From Pedobacter frigiditerrae (GTDB lineage Bacteria > Bacteroidota > Bacteroidia > Sphingobacteriales > Sphingobacteriaceae), in the NCBI RefSeq assembly GCF_004331645.1, contig NZ_SJSK01000005.1, positions 248,001 through 312,000 of the forward strand: a stretch of DNA of 64,000 nt, written 5' to 3'. This document shows positions 56,382 through 64,000 of the stretch, piece after piece. The position numbers were made by a program, and so were the translations under genes. Within the stretch, counting starts at the first letter, position 1; every line of letters begins with the position of its first letter. A model generated the notes under the pieces. That model was given only the letters and a program-made list of their open reading frames with translations, searched no databases and was not told the DNA's origin.

Positions 56382-56512
56382 GACATGAACAGTTTATAGG
56401 TTATATTATCTTAATTATTTAAGTAAAGGTTTTTAATGAGCGACCGACAAAGGTGACTTATCAATGATAAGCGGACACCAGCTTTGTTATATTATGTTTC
56501 TAAATATAAATG

Positions 56513-56543
56513 TTAGACAAAATAGATTTTGCTTAGGAGTACA
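56513..56543 (-). promoter_or_regulatory. Shared ECF-type promoter element, jelly-roll/DUF4861/GH105 operon
   Basis: On the minus strand TGTACTCC, 15 nt, TTGTCTAA, 131 nt before the ATG at 56381. Confidence 0.72.
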
Positions 56544-56778
56544 TCGATAGAAAATATTTACACCAGTAGCAGGCAAATCAAAAAATCGCTTGTATGGTAA
56601 CCCTGCTCAGCTTGCTTAGTGGATTGCTAACTCCAATCCACCCCGAATTTACGCCTGCTTATCAATTAGAGACATAAAGTATTGACTAATTGTTAGCAAA
56701 GCAACCAAAATGATAATAGTCCTGGCTTATATTGTTAGTGTTTCTTAAGCCATAAACACGGCATCTTTTTAATAACCA

Positions 56779-56809
56779 TGTACCCTTTCCAATGGTTGGC
56801 TGTGTCTTG
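56779..56809 (+). promoter_or_regulatory. Shared ECF-type promoter element, GH88 gene
   Basis: TGTACCCT, 15 nt, GTGTCTTG on the plus strand, only 25 nt before the GH88 start codon, so transcription must begin within that short gap if the element is the promoter. Confidence 0.72.
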
Positions 56810-56834
56810 ATGATGAACTTAAACATATTATAGA

Positions 56835-58022
56835 TTGAAAAACATATTAAAAACAGCTGTTTTAGCAACCCTAGTCTTCTTGATGGCTGAGCCAACTTTA
56901 GCACAAGCGCAATTAAATGTTGCGAAGGAAATTAAATATGCAGAGGCGCAGTATAAAGGAATGCTGTTCACCCATAAGGATTTAAGCAAATTCCCACAGT
57001 CCATCTCTACAGATGGGAATGCCCGGGATATGCCTTCTGAATGGTGGTGCAGTGGTTTCTTTGGTGGGTCCTTGTGGTATTTATACGAGTACACAAAAGA
57101 TGATTATTGGAGAAAAGCGGCCCACAAATGGACCATGGCCGTGGAGAAGGAAAAAGCTAATACCAGCACGCACGATTTGGGTTTTATGCTTTATTGCCCT
57201 TTTGGAAATGGCTATCGCTTAACCAAAAACCCTATTTACAAAAATATCATGTTGCAGGGCGCTCAATCCTTGGCTACCCGATTTAACCCTCGATATGGAG
57301 TTATCAAATCATGGGATGGCTGGAAAGAATACGATTACCCCGTTATTATAGACAACATGATGAATCTGGAATTCCTATTTTGGGCAGCTAAGACTTCGGG
57401 CGACAAAAAATTATATGATCTTTCGGTCGTACATGCCGACAACACCCTCAGAAATCATTTTAGAGATGATTACAGCAGTTACCATGTTGTATGTTACGGC
57501 GAAGCTGGAAAGGTGCTTGCCAAAAAAACACATCAAGGTTTAGCGGACAGTTCTGCGTGGAGCCGAGGGCAAGGATGGGCCTTGTATGGGTATACCGTTA
57601 TGTACCGGGAGACAAAAAACAAAAAATACCTTGAACTGGCCGAAAATGTAGCGAAGTTTGTATTAAATCATCCAAACCTGCCAAAAGATAAAATACCGTA
57701 TTGGGATTTCAATGCTCCTGGCGAGGAACGCGATGCTTCTGCAGCGGCGGTAATAGCATCGGGCTTACTGGAATTGAGCCAATACAGCAACCTCAATAGC
57801 AAGCTATATTTTAATACGGCAAAAATGATGCTTACCAGCCTAGCATCCCCAACTTACAAAGCAAAAATAGGAACCAATCGATCTTTTATATTAAAACACA
57901 GTGTAGGTTCTAAACCACATCAGTCTGAAGTCAACGTCCCTTTGGTTTATGCTGATTACTATTACCTGGAAGCATTGCTCCGTTACGATCTAATAACTAA
58001 AAAGAGAAAGCTAGTGTTTTAA
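56835..58022 (+). CDS. GH88 unsaturated glucuronyl hydrolase with TTG start
   Basis: 395 residues. The start must be the TTG at 56835: an in-frame stop lies at 56820-56822, no ATG stands between, and the signal peptide (KNILKTAVLATLVFLMAEP, ending LAQ) begins immediately after. GH88 landmarks: WWCSGFFGGSLWYLYEYT, THDLGFMLYC with Asp114, IIDNMMNLEF with Asp173 (the two catalytic Asp of the family), and WSRGQGWALYGYTVMYR. It hydrates unsaturated glucuronyl residues made by a lyase, in the periplasm. It is transcribed alone and divergently from the jelly-roll operon, with a shared promoter element 25 nt ahead. Confidence 0.93.
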   Translation: MKNILKTAVLATLVFLMAEPTLAQAQLNVAKEIKYAEAQYKGMLFTHKDLSKFPQSISTDGNARDMPSEWWCSGFFGGSLWYLYEYTKDDYWRKAAHKWTMAVEKEKANTSTHDLGFMLYCPFGNGYRLTKNPIYKNIMLQGAQSLATRFNPRYGVIKSWDGWKEYDYPVIIDNMMNLEFLFWAAKTSGDKKLYDLSVVHADNTLRNHFRDDYSSYHVVCYGEAGKVLAKKTHQGLADSSAWSRGQGWALYGYTVMYRETKNKKYLELAENVAKFVLNHPNLPKDKIPYWDFNAPGEERDASAAAVIASGLLELSQYSNLNSKLYFNTAKMMLTSLASPTYKAKIGTNRSFILKHSVGSKPHQSEVNVPLVYADYYYLEALLRYDLITKKRKLVF

Positions 58023-58530
58023 GCTGTCTGGAAATAACATTTATCAATTTGCTATACGATGTCCTAAAGAATCCTGATTTTTACAAAGTACCTTATGTAT
58101 CCTTTGGTCAAATCAAAAACCAAATTCTTCCTATCAGGTTTCTTTCTCTTGCTGTTGTCTTTGTTGATTACTTATTGATCGCCAACGATCGAACGACGCC
58201 GCTGCATTACCCCTAACTTTCGGGGAAGCATAAATTTTTAAAAAATGTTGGATTATATTTCACAGTCCCACTTACGGGTACCGTTAGCCTGATTAAATAG
58301 GCCTAAGGGCGATTTTTTTACCGAAATGAGTAAAAGAAATACGGATTGAAGTAATTGAAAATAGACTCCTTTCCTGTTCTTTGCTAAATAAGATTAACCA
58401 TTTAATCATTCTGAACCAGTAATTCTAAAGTTGAAGTATTCCCGTGTGCAAGCAAAAAGCGGTAATACTTTTTCGATCTGGCGATAGTGCTTGAGGTGGT
58501 TTTAAATCAACCAAATATAATTCTAGTAGT
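58023..58530. other. Intergenic region before the sigma factor gene
   Basis: 508 bp. It holds a 27-codon hydrophobic frame (58095-58178) and some short inverted repeats (CCCC..GGGG near 58210, ACGGGTACCGT near 58277). No copy of the shared element was found, so the sigma gene is probably not under its own control. Confidence 0.5.
58095..58178 (+). CDS. Possible 27-residue hydrophobic peptide or signal-peptide remnant
   Basis: ATG at 58095 opens a frame for a positively charged start (MYPLVKSKTK) and a long hydrophobic core (FFLSGFFLLLLSLLITY), ending at a TGA. It looks like a signal peptide or single membrane helix without a following gene. It could be a small membrane protein, the remains of a lost secreted-protein gene, or chance. 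Confidence 0.2.
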   Translation: MYPLVKSKTKFFLSGFFLLLLSLLITY

Positions 58531-59097
58531 ATGTACAAGGAAAATTGTTATCAGGAAGAGCTTAGACTTGTTGAATTGATGGCTAGCGATAGTGAATATG
58601 CTTTTCAATTATTATATAACCGTCATCATAATCGTATTTATAGACTTGCCCTACGATACCTTAAATCTACTTTTATTGCTCAGGAAGTTGTGCAGGAAGT
58701 ATTTTTAAAACTTTGGCTGCACCGTAAATCAATGATGGAAGTACGTTCATTGGAAGGTTGGTTAGTCACCGTTTCCAAAAATAACATTCTAAATAAGATC
58801 AGAAAAATTGCAAATGAATGGAAAGCAATTGATCAGTTAGCCCATACACAAGTTTTAGAAGATAATAGCATGCAGGATGGCATAACAGACGCGGATTACC
58901 AATTGTTATTAAATGACGCCTTAAAATCCCTATCTGTTAAACAATTGCAGGTATTTACGCTTGCTCGCACCGAAAACCTATCTTACGTTCAAATTGCAGA
59001 ACATTTAAACATTTCTCCCTTGACAGTTAAAACACATATGTCCAGGGCATTGAGCCACCTTAGGGATGTTTTAAATCCAAATCATATTTTTTCCTGA
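58531..59097 (+). CDS. ECF-type RNA polymerase sigma factor
   Basis: 188 residues. Sigma region 2 lies at about 25-90 (YNRHHNRIYRLALRYLKSTF, AQEVVQEVFLKLWLH, SLEGWLVTVSKNNILNKIRK) and region 4 at about 122-178 (ALKSLSVKQLQVFTLAR, NLSYVQIAEHLNISPLTVKT, HMSRALSHL). This is the Bacteroidota ECF type that is normally paired with a FecR anti-sigma factor and SusC/SusD genes. No fecR gene follows here; the only FecR of the window is at 30050-31141. It is the best candidate for the factor that reads the shared bipartite element. It converges on the HTCS gene with a gap of only 26 bp. Confidence 0.95.
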   Translation: MYKENCYQEELRLVELMASDSEYAFQLLYNRHHNRIYRLALRYLKSTFIAQEVVQEVFLKLWLHRKSMMEVRSLEGWLVTVSKNNILNKIRKIANEWKAIDQLAHTQVLEDNSMQDGITDADYQLLLNDALKSLSVKQLQVFTLARTENLSYVQIAEHLNISPLTVKTHMSRALSHLRDVLNPNHIFS

Positions 59098-59123
59098 TAG
59101 CTTGGCATCAAATTATTTAACTC

Positions 59124-62100
59124 CTAGGGGTGTTTAGATGGTTTCTTTTTATCAAGCTGTTGCTGATATTGCGAAGGAGTCATTCCAAATTCTTTTTTAA
59201 AACTATTAGTAAAGTATGCTTTAGATGAAATTCCAACCCGATACATCAGTTCGGTTATCAAGACATCCTCATGGGTCATGATCTCCACGGCTTTTTTTAG
59301 CCGGATGGTCCTGATGAACTCGTTACCACCCTGCCCAGTAATATCTTTTATTTTTTTATACAATTTACTGTTGCTAACACCCATTTCTCGGCAAACAAAA
59401 TCGATATTAAGATCAGGTTCTTCCAGCTTTTCTTCAATTAGACGAAGTAGTCTGTCCATAAAATCCTTATCCTTGCTCGTATGAACTAAATCCCTAGCTT
59501 CCACTTGATAATCCTTGAGGTACCGTTCCTTAATTTTTTGTTTCTGTTTAAAGAGGTTTTTGATGGTTAAAATCAGTAAATCGGTACTCACGGGCTTGCT
59601 AAAATAATAATCTGCGCCAGATTCAACACCCTCAATACGAGATTCTAGCGCATCCTTTGCGGTTAGTAAGATAAAAGGGATGTGGCTGGTTTCAAAATCT
59701 TCCTTAATATGTTTGCAAAAGTCAATGCCATCCATTAAAGGCATCATCACATCACTAATGATCAAGGCTGGGGAAGTTTCCTTGGCCTGCTGTAGCCCCT
59801 CGGCACCATTTCTGGCCTCAATAATATGGTATGCCGATTGAAGTATTTCTTTAAAATAGGCTCTTAACTCTTCATTATCCTCCACAATCAATACAGATTG
59901 TTTTAAGCCCGGGATTGGATCAGTTGGTAACATCCCAGTATCAACCAAATGCCTTCCAGAAGCTTTTTTATACTGTATGCTTTCAATCTGTACACCTCTC
60001 TCCATGTCATGCTCTGGCCATAATTCGTCTTTTTGGTAGTCGTTTTTATCGCAGGGAAGAGATATCGTAAACTGGGTGCCCTCATGGCGCTCACTGTGCA
60101 CATATATGTTGCCCTTATGTAGAAAGACAAGACTTTTCACAAAGGCTAGGCCAATGCCTGAACCCAAATGAGTATCAGATACCCTAAAGAAGCGTTCAAA
60201 TAAATGATTAATGGATTCCTTTGAAATACCTATTCCAGTGTCGCTAACACTGATAAAAATCTGGTTATTGCCCTTATAATCACTCTCGAGTTTTAAAGAG
60301 TTACCTAAAGACGGGTGAGTAGCATCTAGAGATGATGAAACATGAATGGAAATAGTGCCACCACTGGGAGTAAACTTAAATGCATTGTTAAGTAAGTTTA
60401 AAATAATTTTTTCAACCACCTGCCTGTCAAACCAAATACCCTCATAATCGGCATCAAGGACTACATCTAAGCTAATATTGGTCGCTAAAGCTTGATCTTT
60501 AAAATCCTGAACAATTTCCAGCAAAAAGCTAGTGAAGTTTCCGGGCATTACTTTTAACTTCAAAACACCCGATTCTACTTTCCTGAAATCCATCAATTCG
60601 CTAATTAAATGCAGTAATCGATTGGCGTTTCGATTTATGGTGTTATAATAACGGGTAAATCCCGAATCTGGATCTAATTTAAAGATCTGTTCCAAAGTGC
60701 CAATAATAAGGGTTAGTGGAGTTCTAAATTCATGTGATATATTGGTAAAAAACTGAAGCTGTAGCTGATACATTTTCTCCTTGTTCTCTTCATGTATTCC
60801 ACGCAGTTCAGCCTTTCGCCGATAATACAAGACTAGAAATACCGATACCACCAACACAATAACAGCTAGTGTCTTAAACCATATCGTTAAATAAAAGGGC
60901 GGGGTAATGGTTAGATGAACGGATGCTGCCCTTGTATTCCAAAGACCGTCAGGACTACTTGATTTTACATGGAACGTATAATCCCCCGGATCTAAATTGG
61001 TATAGCTTGCCCTTCTCTGGTTGCCAACGTAATTCCATTTTTTATCAAAGCCTACCAGTTGATAAGCATAACTTGTCTTCTGCGGTGATACGTAATTTAG
61101 TGCGGCATACTCAAACGAAATAACCGATTGGTTGTGATCGAGAACTACATTGCGGTTTTCTGCAATGTACTTTTCTATTGTACCGTTTTTTTGCTCCTTT
61201 ATGCTTTTATTAAAAATAGATAAATCCGTTATATAGGTAGGATAACTGTAATCTAAAGCCTTGATGCTATCCGGATAAAATGTGTTAAATCCATTCACAC
61301 CCCCGACAAATACCTCTCCCTTACTAGCGAATGCAGCGTTCTCATTGAATTCAAGTCCCTGCAACCCATCAGCCCCGGTGTATTGCTTGATAAATTTTGT
61401 GTCAGGATTATACTGTATCAGGCCACTTGTTGACCCAAGCCATAAGTTACCTTTCTTATCTTCAATAATGGATACGATACCCTGGTCAGTCAATAACGGA
61501 TTGCCCGAACAAAGCATGAACTTATTCTTTTTCCGGTCAAATAAATAAAGTCCTGTCTTACCTGCCCAAAGCCGTTTTTTACGGTCGCTATAAATGACGC
61601 GAACAGCGTCTCGCAAATCATTCTTGTCATCGTTAAAATAATGATAAAAATGTAGCCTATCGGGGGTTAAATAATTTAAGCCCTGACCTAACGTGCTAAT
61701 CCATAATGCTCCATAGGCATCTTCATGGATGCATAAAACGTCATTTCCAATAAATCTGCTCTTACCATCCTGCGATGACAGTATCCTTTTAAAACTATTG
61801 GTTTTCGGATCGAAGAAATTAAGCCCCCCATAAAAATTACCAACCCATAACATCCCATTCTTATCAGGATAAATATTAAAGACAAAGTTGGAAGTGATGG
61901 AACTTGTATTTCCCGGATCATTAAGAAAACGTGTAAAATTCCGCGATTTACTATTATAGCGATTAAGTCCGCCACCCCAGGTAGCCACCCAAATAGTACC
62001 CTCCCTATCCTTCTTGATATCAAGCACGGCATTAGAGCTCAAGCTGTTCGCATCAGTTTCCGAGTGTTGAAAGTAGGTAAAACGACCTGTCGATTTATTC

Positions 62101-63308
62101 AATACATTTATTCCACCACCATCTGCACCTACCCAAATCTCACCATTATTGCCCTCGCAAAAGGTCTTAATATCATTAAAGGATAAGGCACCAGGCCATG
62201 TGCCCCTGCTGTAATTTTTAAATTTGGCTGTCAATGGCGAGTAGATATTTACCTTCCCATGATAGGTACCTATCCAAATATTGCCTTGGGCATCCTCCAT
62301 TAAACCCAATGCAGTTGGACTGGAAAATGAAAAAGGCTTCCGCTGATCATTTTCATAACTTATAAACCCTTTATTCCCGGTTGGTTTAACGTTTAAGCCC
62401 CCATGTTCGGTACTGAGCCAAATGTTATTTTTATGGTCGCAAATAATATTCTTAATTATATTGCTTGATAAACCTCTGCTGTTGCCTTGCCCCTTTTGAA
62501 ATTGCTCAATCTTATCTGTTGCTGGACTGTATTGAAAAACACCATTTCCTTGTGAGCCAATCCAAATAAAATCATTTAAGTCTTTCTTAATGGCATTTAT
62601 CCTATAGTTTTTTAAGGTGTTTAGGGAAGAATTGCTCAAGGCAACAAATTTACGCCGATCTATGTCAAATTTTTCGATCCCACTCCCCTCGGTACCTACC
62701 AAAATGTGCTTATTGTCATAGTTTCCTATGCAATTTACTCGCCGAGTTTCAGCTATCCGATTAGCGATAAGCGCATTGCCATAATACTTGAATTTCTGTT
62801 GTTGTTTATCAAATAAATTTAACCCTAAAGATGTTCCAATCCAGAGGTTTCCGCGTTGGTCTTGATGTAGGCTGACTATAAAATTACTGGATATCGAGCC
62901 ACTGATGTTGGGGTCGTGCATGTAGCGGGTAAATTTATCCAGTTTACGGTCATACATATTCAAGCCATAATTGGTGGCAATCCATATCCTTTGCTCTTTA
63001 TCTTCAATAATATCGTTAATATAGTTGCTACTTAAACTGGTCGGATCTTTTTGCTTCTTTTTATAGGTAATGATGTCATAACCATCATACCTATTTAAGC
63101 CATCTTGGGTACCAATCCATATGTATTTTTGCTTGTCCTGGTATATTTTCATCACATTACTGTTCGACAATCCATCCTCTCTGGTTAAATACCGAAATTT
63201 AATTTCGCCTGGTTGGCCAAATACAGGTGTGAAATTTGAAAACAGCAACATCAGCATTGATAACATCCTGATATTGAAAAAATAAGATATGTAATAAGAC
63301 TTGGGCAT
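59124..63308 (-). CDS. Hybrid two-component system (HTCS) sensor/regulator
   Basis: 1394 residues. Signal peptide 1-31; two-component-regulator propeller repeats about 38-720 (recurring IWIGT, LWIGTS, IWVGADGGGI); Y_Y_Y domain about 735-802; one membrane helix about 806-828; histidine kinase with phospho-His859 (NISHEFRTPLTLI), N-box NLLNNAFKFT at 971-980, DTGIG at 1023-1027 and GSGIGLAFV at 1049-1057; receiver domain about 1137-1250 with Asp1186 and Lys1238; AraC-type DNA-binding domain about 1295-1385. HTCS proteins bind an oligosaccharide in the periplasm and activate PUL genes. Here it coexists with an ECF sigma/FecR system, so the locus may have two inputs. Confidence 0.97.
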   Translation of the reverse strand: MPKSYYISYFFNIRMLSMLMLLFSNFTPVFGQPGEIKFRYLTREDGLSNSNVMKIYQDKQKYIWIGTQDGLNRYDGYDIITYKKKQKDPTSLSSNYINDIIEDKEQRIWIATNYGLNMYDRKLDKFTRYMHDPNISGSISSNFIVSLHQDQRGNLWIGTSLGLNLFDKQQQKFKYYGNALIANRIAETRRVNCIGNYDNKHILVGTEGSGIEKFDIDRRKFVALSNSSLNTLKNYRINAIKKDLNDFIWIGSQGNGVFQYSPATDKIEQFQKGQGNSRGLSSNIIKNIICDHKNNIWLSTEHGGLNVKPTGNKGFISYENDQRKPFSFSSPTALGLMEDAQGNIWIGTYHGKVNIYSPLTAKFKNYSRGTWPGALSFNDIKTFCEGNNGEIWVGADGGGINVLNKSTGRFTYFQHSETDANSLSSNAVLDIKKDREGTIWVATWGGGLNRYNSKSRNFTRFLNDPGNTSSITSNFVFNIYPDKNGMLWVGNFYGGLNFFDPKTNSFKRILSSQDGKSRFIGNDVLCIHEDAYGALWISTLGQGLNYLTPDRLHFYHYFNDDKNDLRDAVRVIYSDRKKRLWAGKTGLYLFDRKKNKFMLCSGNPLLTDQGIVSIIEDKKGNLWLGSTSGLIQYNPDTKFIKQYTGADGLQGLEFNENAAFASKGEVFVGGVNGFNTFYPDSIKALDYSYPTYITDLSIFNKSIKEQKNGTIEKYIAENRNVVLDHNQSVISFEYAALNYVSPQKTSYAYQLVGFDKKWNYVGNQRRASYTNLDPGDYTFHVKSSSPDGLWNTRAASVHLTITPPFYLTIWFKTLAVIVLVVSVFLVLYYRRKAELRGIHEENKEKMYQLQLQFFTNISHEFRTPLTLIIGTLEQIFKLDPDSGFTRYYNTINRNANRLLHLISELMDFRKVESGVLKLKVMPGNFTSFLLEIVQDFKDQALATNISLDVVLDADYEGIWFDRQVVEKIILNLLNNAFKFTPSGGTISIHVSSSLDATHPSLGNSLKLESDYKGNNQIFISVSDTGIGISKESINHLFERFFRVSDTHLGSGIGLAFVKSLVFLHKGNIYVHSERHEGTQFTISLPCDKNDYQKDELWPEHDMERGVQIESIQYKKASGRHLVDTGMLPTDPIPGLKQSVLIVEDNEELRAYFKEILQSAYHIIEARNGAEGLQQAKETSPALIISDVMMPLMDGIDFCKHIKEDFETSHIPFILLTAKDALESRIEGVESGADYYFSKPVSTDLLILTIKNLFKQKQKIKERYLKDYQVEARDLVHTSKDKDFMDRLLRLIEEKLEEPDLNIDFVCREMGVSNSKLYKKIKDITGQGGNEFIRTIRLKKAVEIMTHEDVLITELMYRVGISSKAYFTNSFKKEFGMTPSQYQQQLDKKKPSKHP

Positions 63309-63689
63309 ATTTGGTTAAAAGGAAATGCTAATTTAAGGTTTTAACATAAGTAAGATGCGATTATATAAAACATTCAGAGAAATTGCTAAATTAAAATATA
63401 AAATGGCACTCCCTATTGAAGCAAGATGGTTTACTAAAAGCAAACACTCACCTTAACTATTTTGTGTTTCAGAAATGAAGTGCACTTCCACCCTATCAGA
63501 AAAAACTTACTTATAGTTTGAGATTTTGGAACATCTTAAATCCAATAAATTTAAGGTTCCGCAGTTAGATGCATCATCATTTGCAAATTGGTTACTTAAA
63601 TAATTCAGATGTAGCACTTATGAAGAAGGCTGGTAATTTTAATCAGGCACATTGCCATCCAATTCACCGTTAATTTATTAATATTGTAA
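63309..63689. other. Divergent region between HTCS and the GntR-type gene
   Basis: 381 bp of AT-rich sequence. No shared element, clear hairpin or gene was found. Confidence 0.5.
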
Positions 63690-64000
63690 ATGGCCAGATC
63701 GCAGATTAAAGTACCCCAATACCGTCAGCTGTATGAAACCTTGAGGAAGCAAATTACCAATCGAGTCTATAAAGCCGGCGATCTGCTCCCATCGGAACAT
63801 GAACTGTCGTTGGCCCATACCGTAACGCAACCTACCATTCGGCAAGCATTGGCTTTGCTTGTTAATGATGGTTATATTAAAAAACATCAAGGTAAGGGAA
63901 GTATTGTGCTCGAGCTACCCAAGGGGCTTGGTATTTTGTCTATCGAGGGTCGGTTGGCAAATTCAGAAAATGACGGCGATAATTTAACAACTAGAATTAT
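63690..64000 (+). CDS. GntR-family transcriptional regulator, N-terminal part (cut by window edge)
   Basis: The frame opens at ATG 63690 and runs through the right edge, giving 103 codons. The winged-helix domain of GntR regulators is clear: VPQYRQLYETLRKQITNRVY, KAGDLLPSEHELSLAHTVTQ, PTIRQALALLVNDGYIKKHQ and GKGSIVL. Only the very start of the effector domain (GLGILSIEGRL) is inside the window. The layout resembles the HutC-like branch, but the effector domain is missing here, so the ligand cannot be guessed. It is divergent from the HTCS gene. Confidence 0.9.
   Translation, partial: MARSQIKVPQYRQLYETLRKQITNRVYKAGDLLPSEHELSLAHTVTQPTIRQALALLVNDGYIKKHQGKGSIVLELPKGLGILSIEGRLANSENDGDNLTTRI

Larger units (their letters stand above)
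56382..56834. other. Divergent promoter region with two shared elements
   Basis: 453 bp between the jelly-roll operon and GH88. It contains one copy of the shared element for each side (56513-56543 on minus, 56779-56809 on plus). Nothing else stands out. Confidence 0.7.

Overview
The window looks like a chromosome segment of a Bacteroidota bacterium, most likely a Sphingobacteriaceae member such as Pedobacter. The evidence is the AT-rich sequence, two SusC/SusD pairs, an ECF sigma factor and a FecR anti-sigma factor, a hybrid two-component system (HTCS), LytTR signalling, and the general lack of strong Shine-Dalgarno sequences. No rRNA, tRNA, CRISPR array or intact mobile element was recognised.

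Layout. (1) 1-12.4 kb, plus strand: the tail of a LytS-type histidine kinase, an outer-membrane barrel-like protein, a 2413-residue secreted protein, a fibronectin III protein and a LytTR response regulator. (2) 12.6-14.0 kb: a stress-type cassette of VOC, YCII and HxlR genes. (3) 14.2-18.0 kb: a DUF1593 hydrolase and a PAF-acetylhydrolase-like membrane protein, separated by 1 kb holding two decayed genes and a 29-bp orphan palindrome. (4) 18.4-63.3 kb: a large polysaccharide utilization locus. It contains fecR, two susCD pairs and a PKD lipoprotein; a GMC dehydrogenase/sugar isomerase operon; GH3, GH28/49-like, GH92, GH5-like, GH105 and GH88 enzymes; two paralogous jelly-roll (lyase-like) proteins; a DUF1080-isomerase fusion; Gfo/Idh/MocA; DUF4861; then a sigma factor and an HTCS lying tail to tail. 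(5) At the right edge a GntR-type regulator starts and is cut off.

Main discovery. Seven intergenic regions of the locus carry the same 31-bp bipartite element, TGTACnCY-N15-nTGTCT. The spacing is identical and every copy points toward the downstream gene. The copies precede fecR-susCDCD-lipoprotein, the GMC operon, GH3, the GH28-like gene, the five-gene Gfo/Idh-to-GH92 operon, the jelly-roll/DUF4861/GH105 operon, and GH88. Two copies lie only 25 and 35 nt from the start codon, so the element is better read as an ECF sigma promoter (-35/-10) than as an upstream activator site. This would tie 20 genes to the ECF sigma factor at 58.5 kb and the FecR at 30 kb, which are about 27 kb apart.

How the genes may work together (inference). 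SusCD pairs and the lipoprotein bind and import an acidic, mannose-containing glycan. The jelly-roll proteins, GH28/49-like and GH5-like enzymes cut the chain. GH88, GH105, GH92 and GH3 trim the products. The GMC dehydrogenase, DUF1080, isomerase-like and Gfo/Idh proteins look like a 3-keto-glycoside (oxidation, elimination, reduction) route working beside ordinary hydrolysis. The four genes at 48.7-52.6 kb lack the shared promoter element and may be regulated separately.
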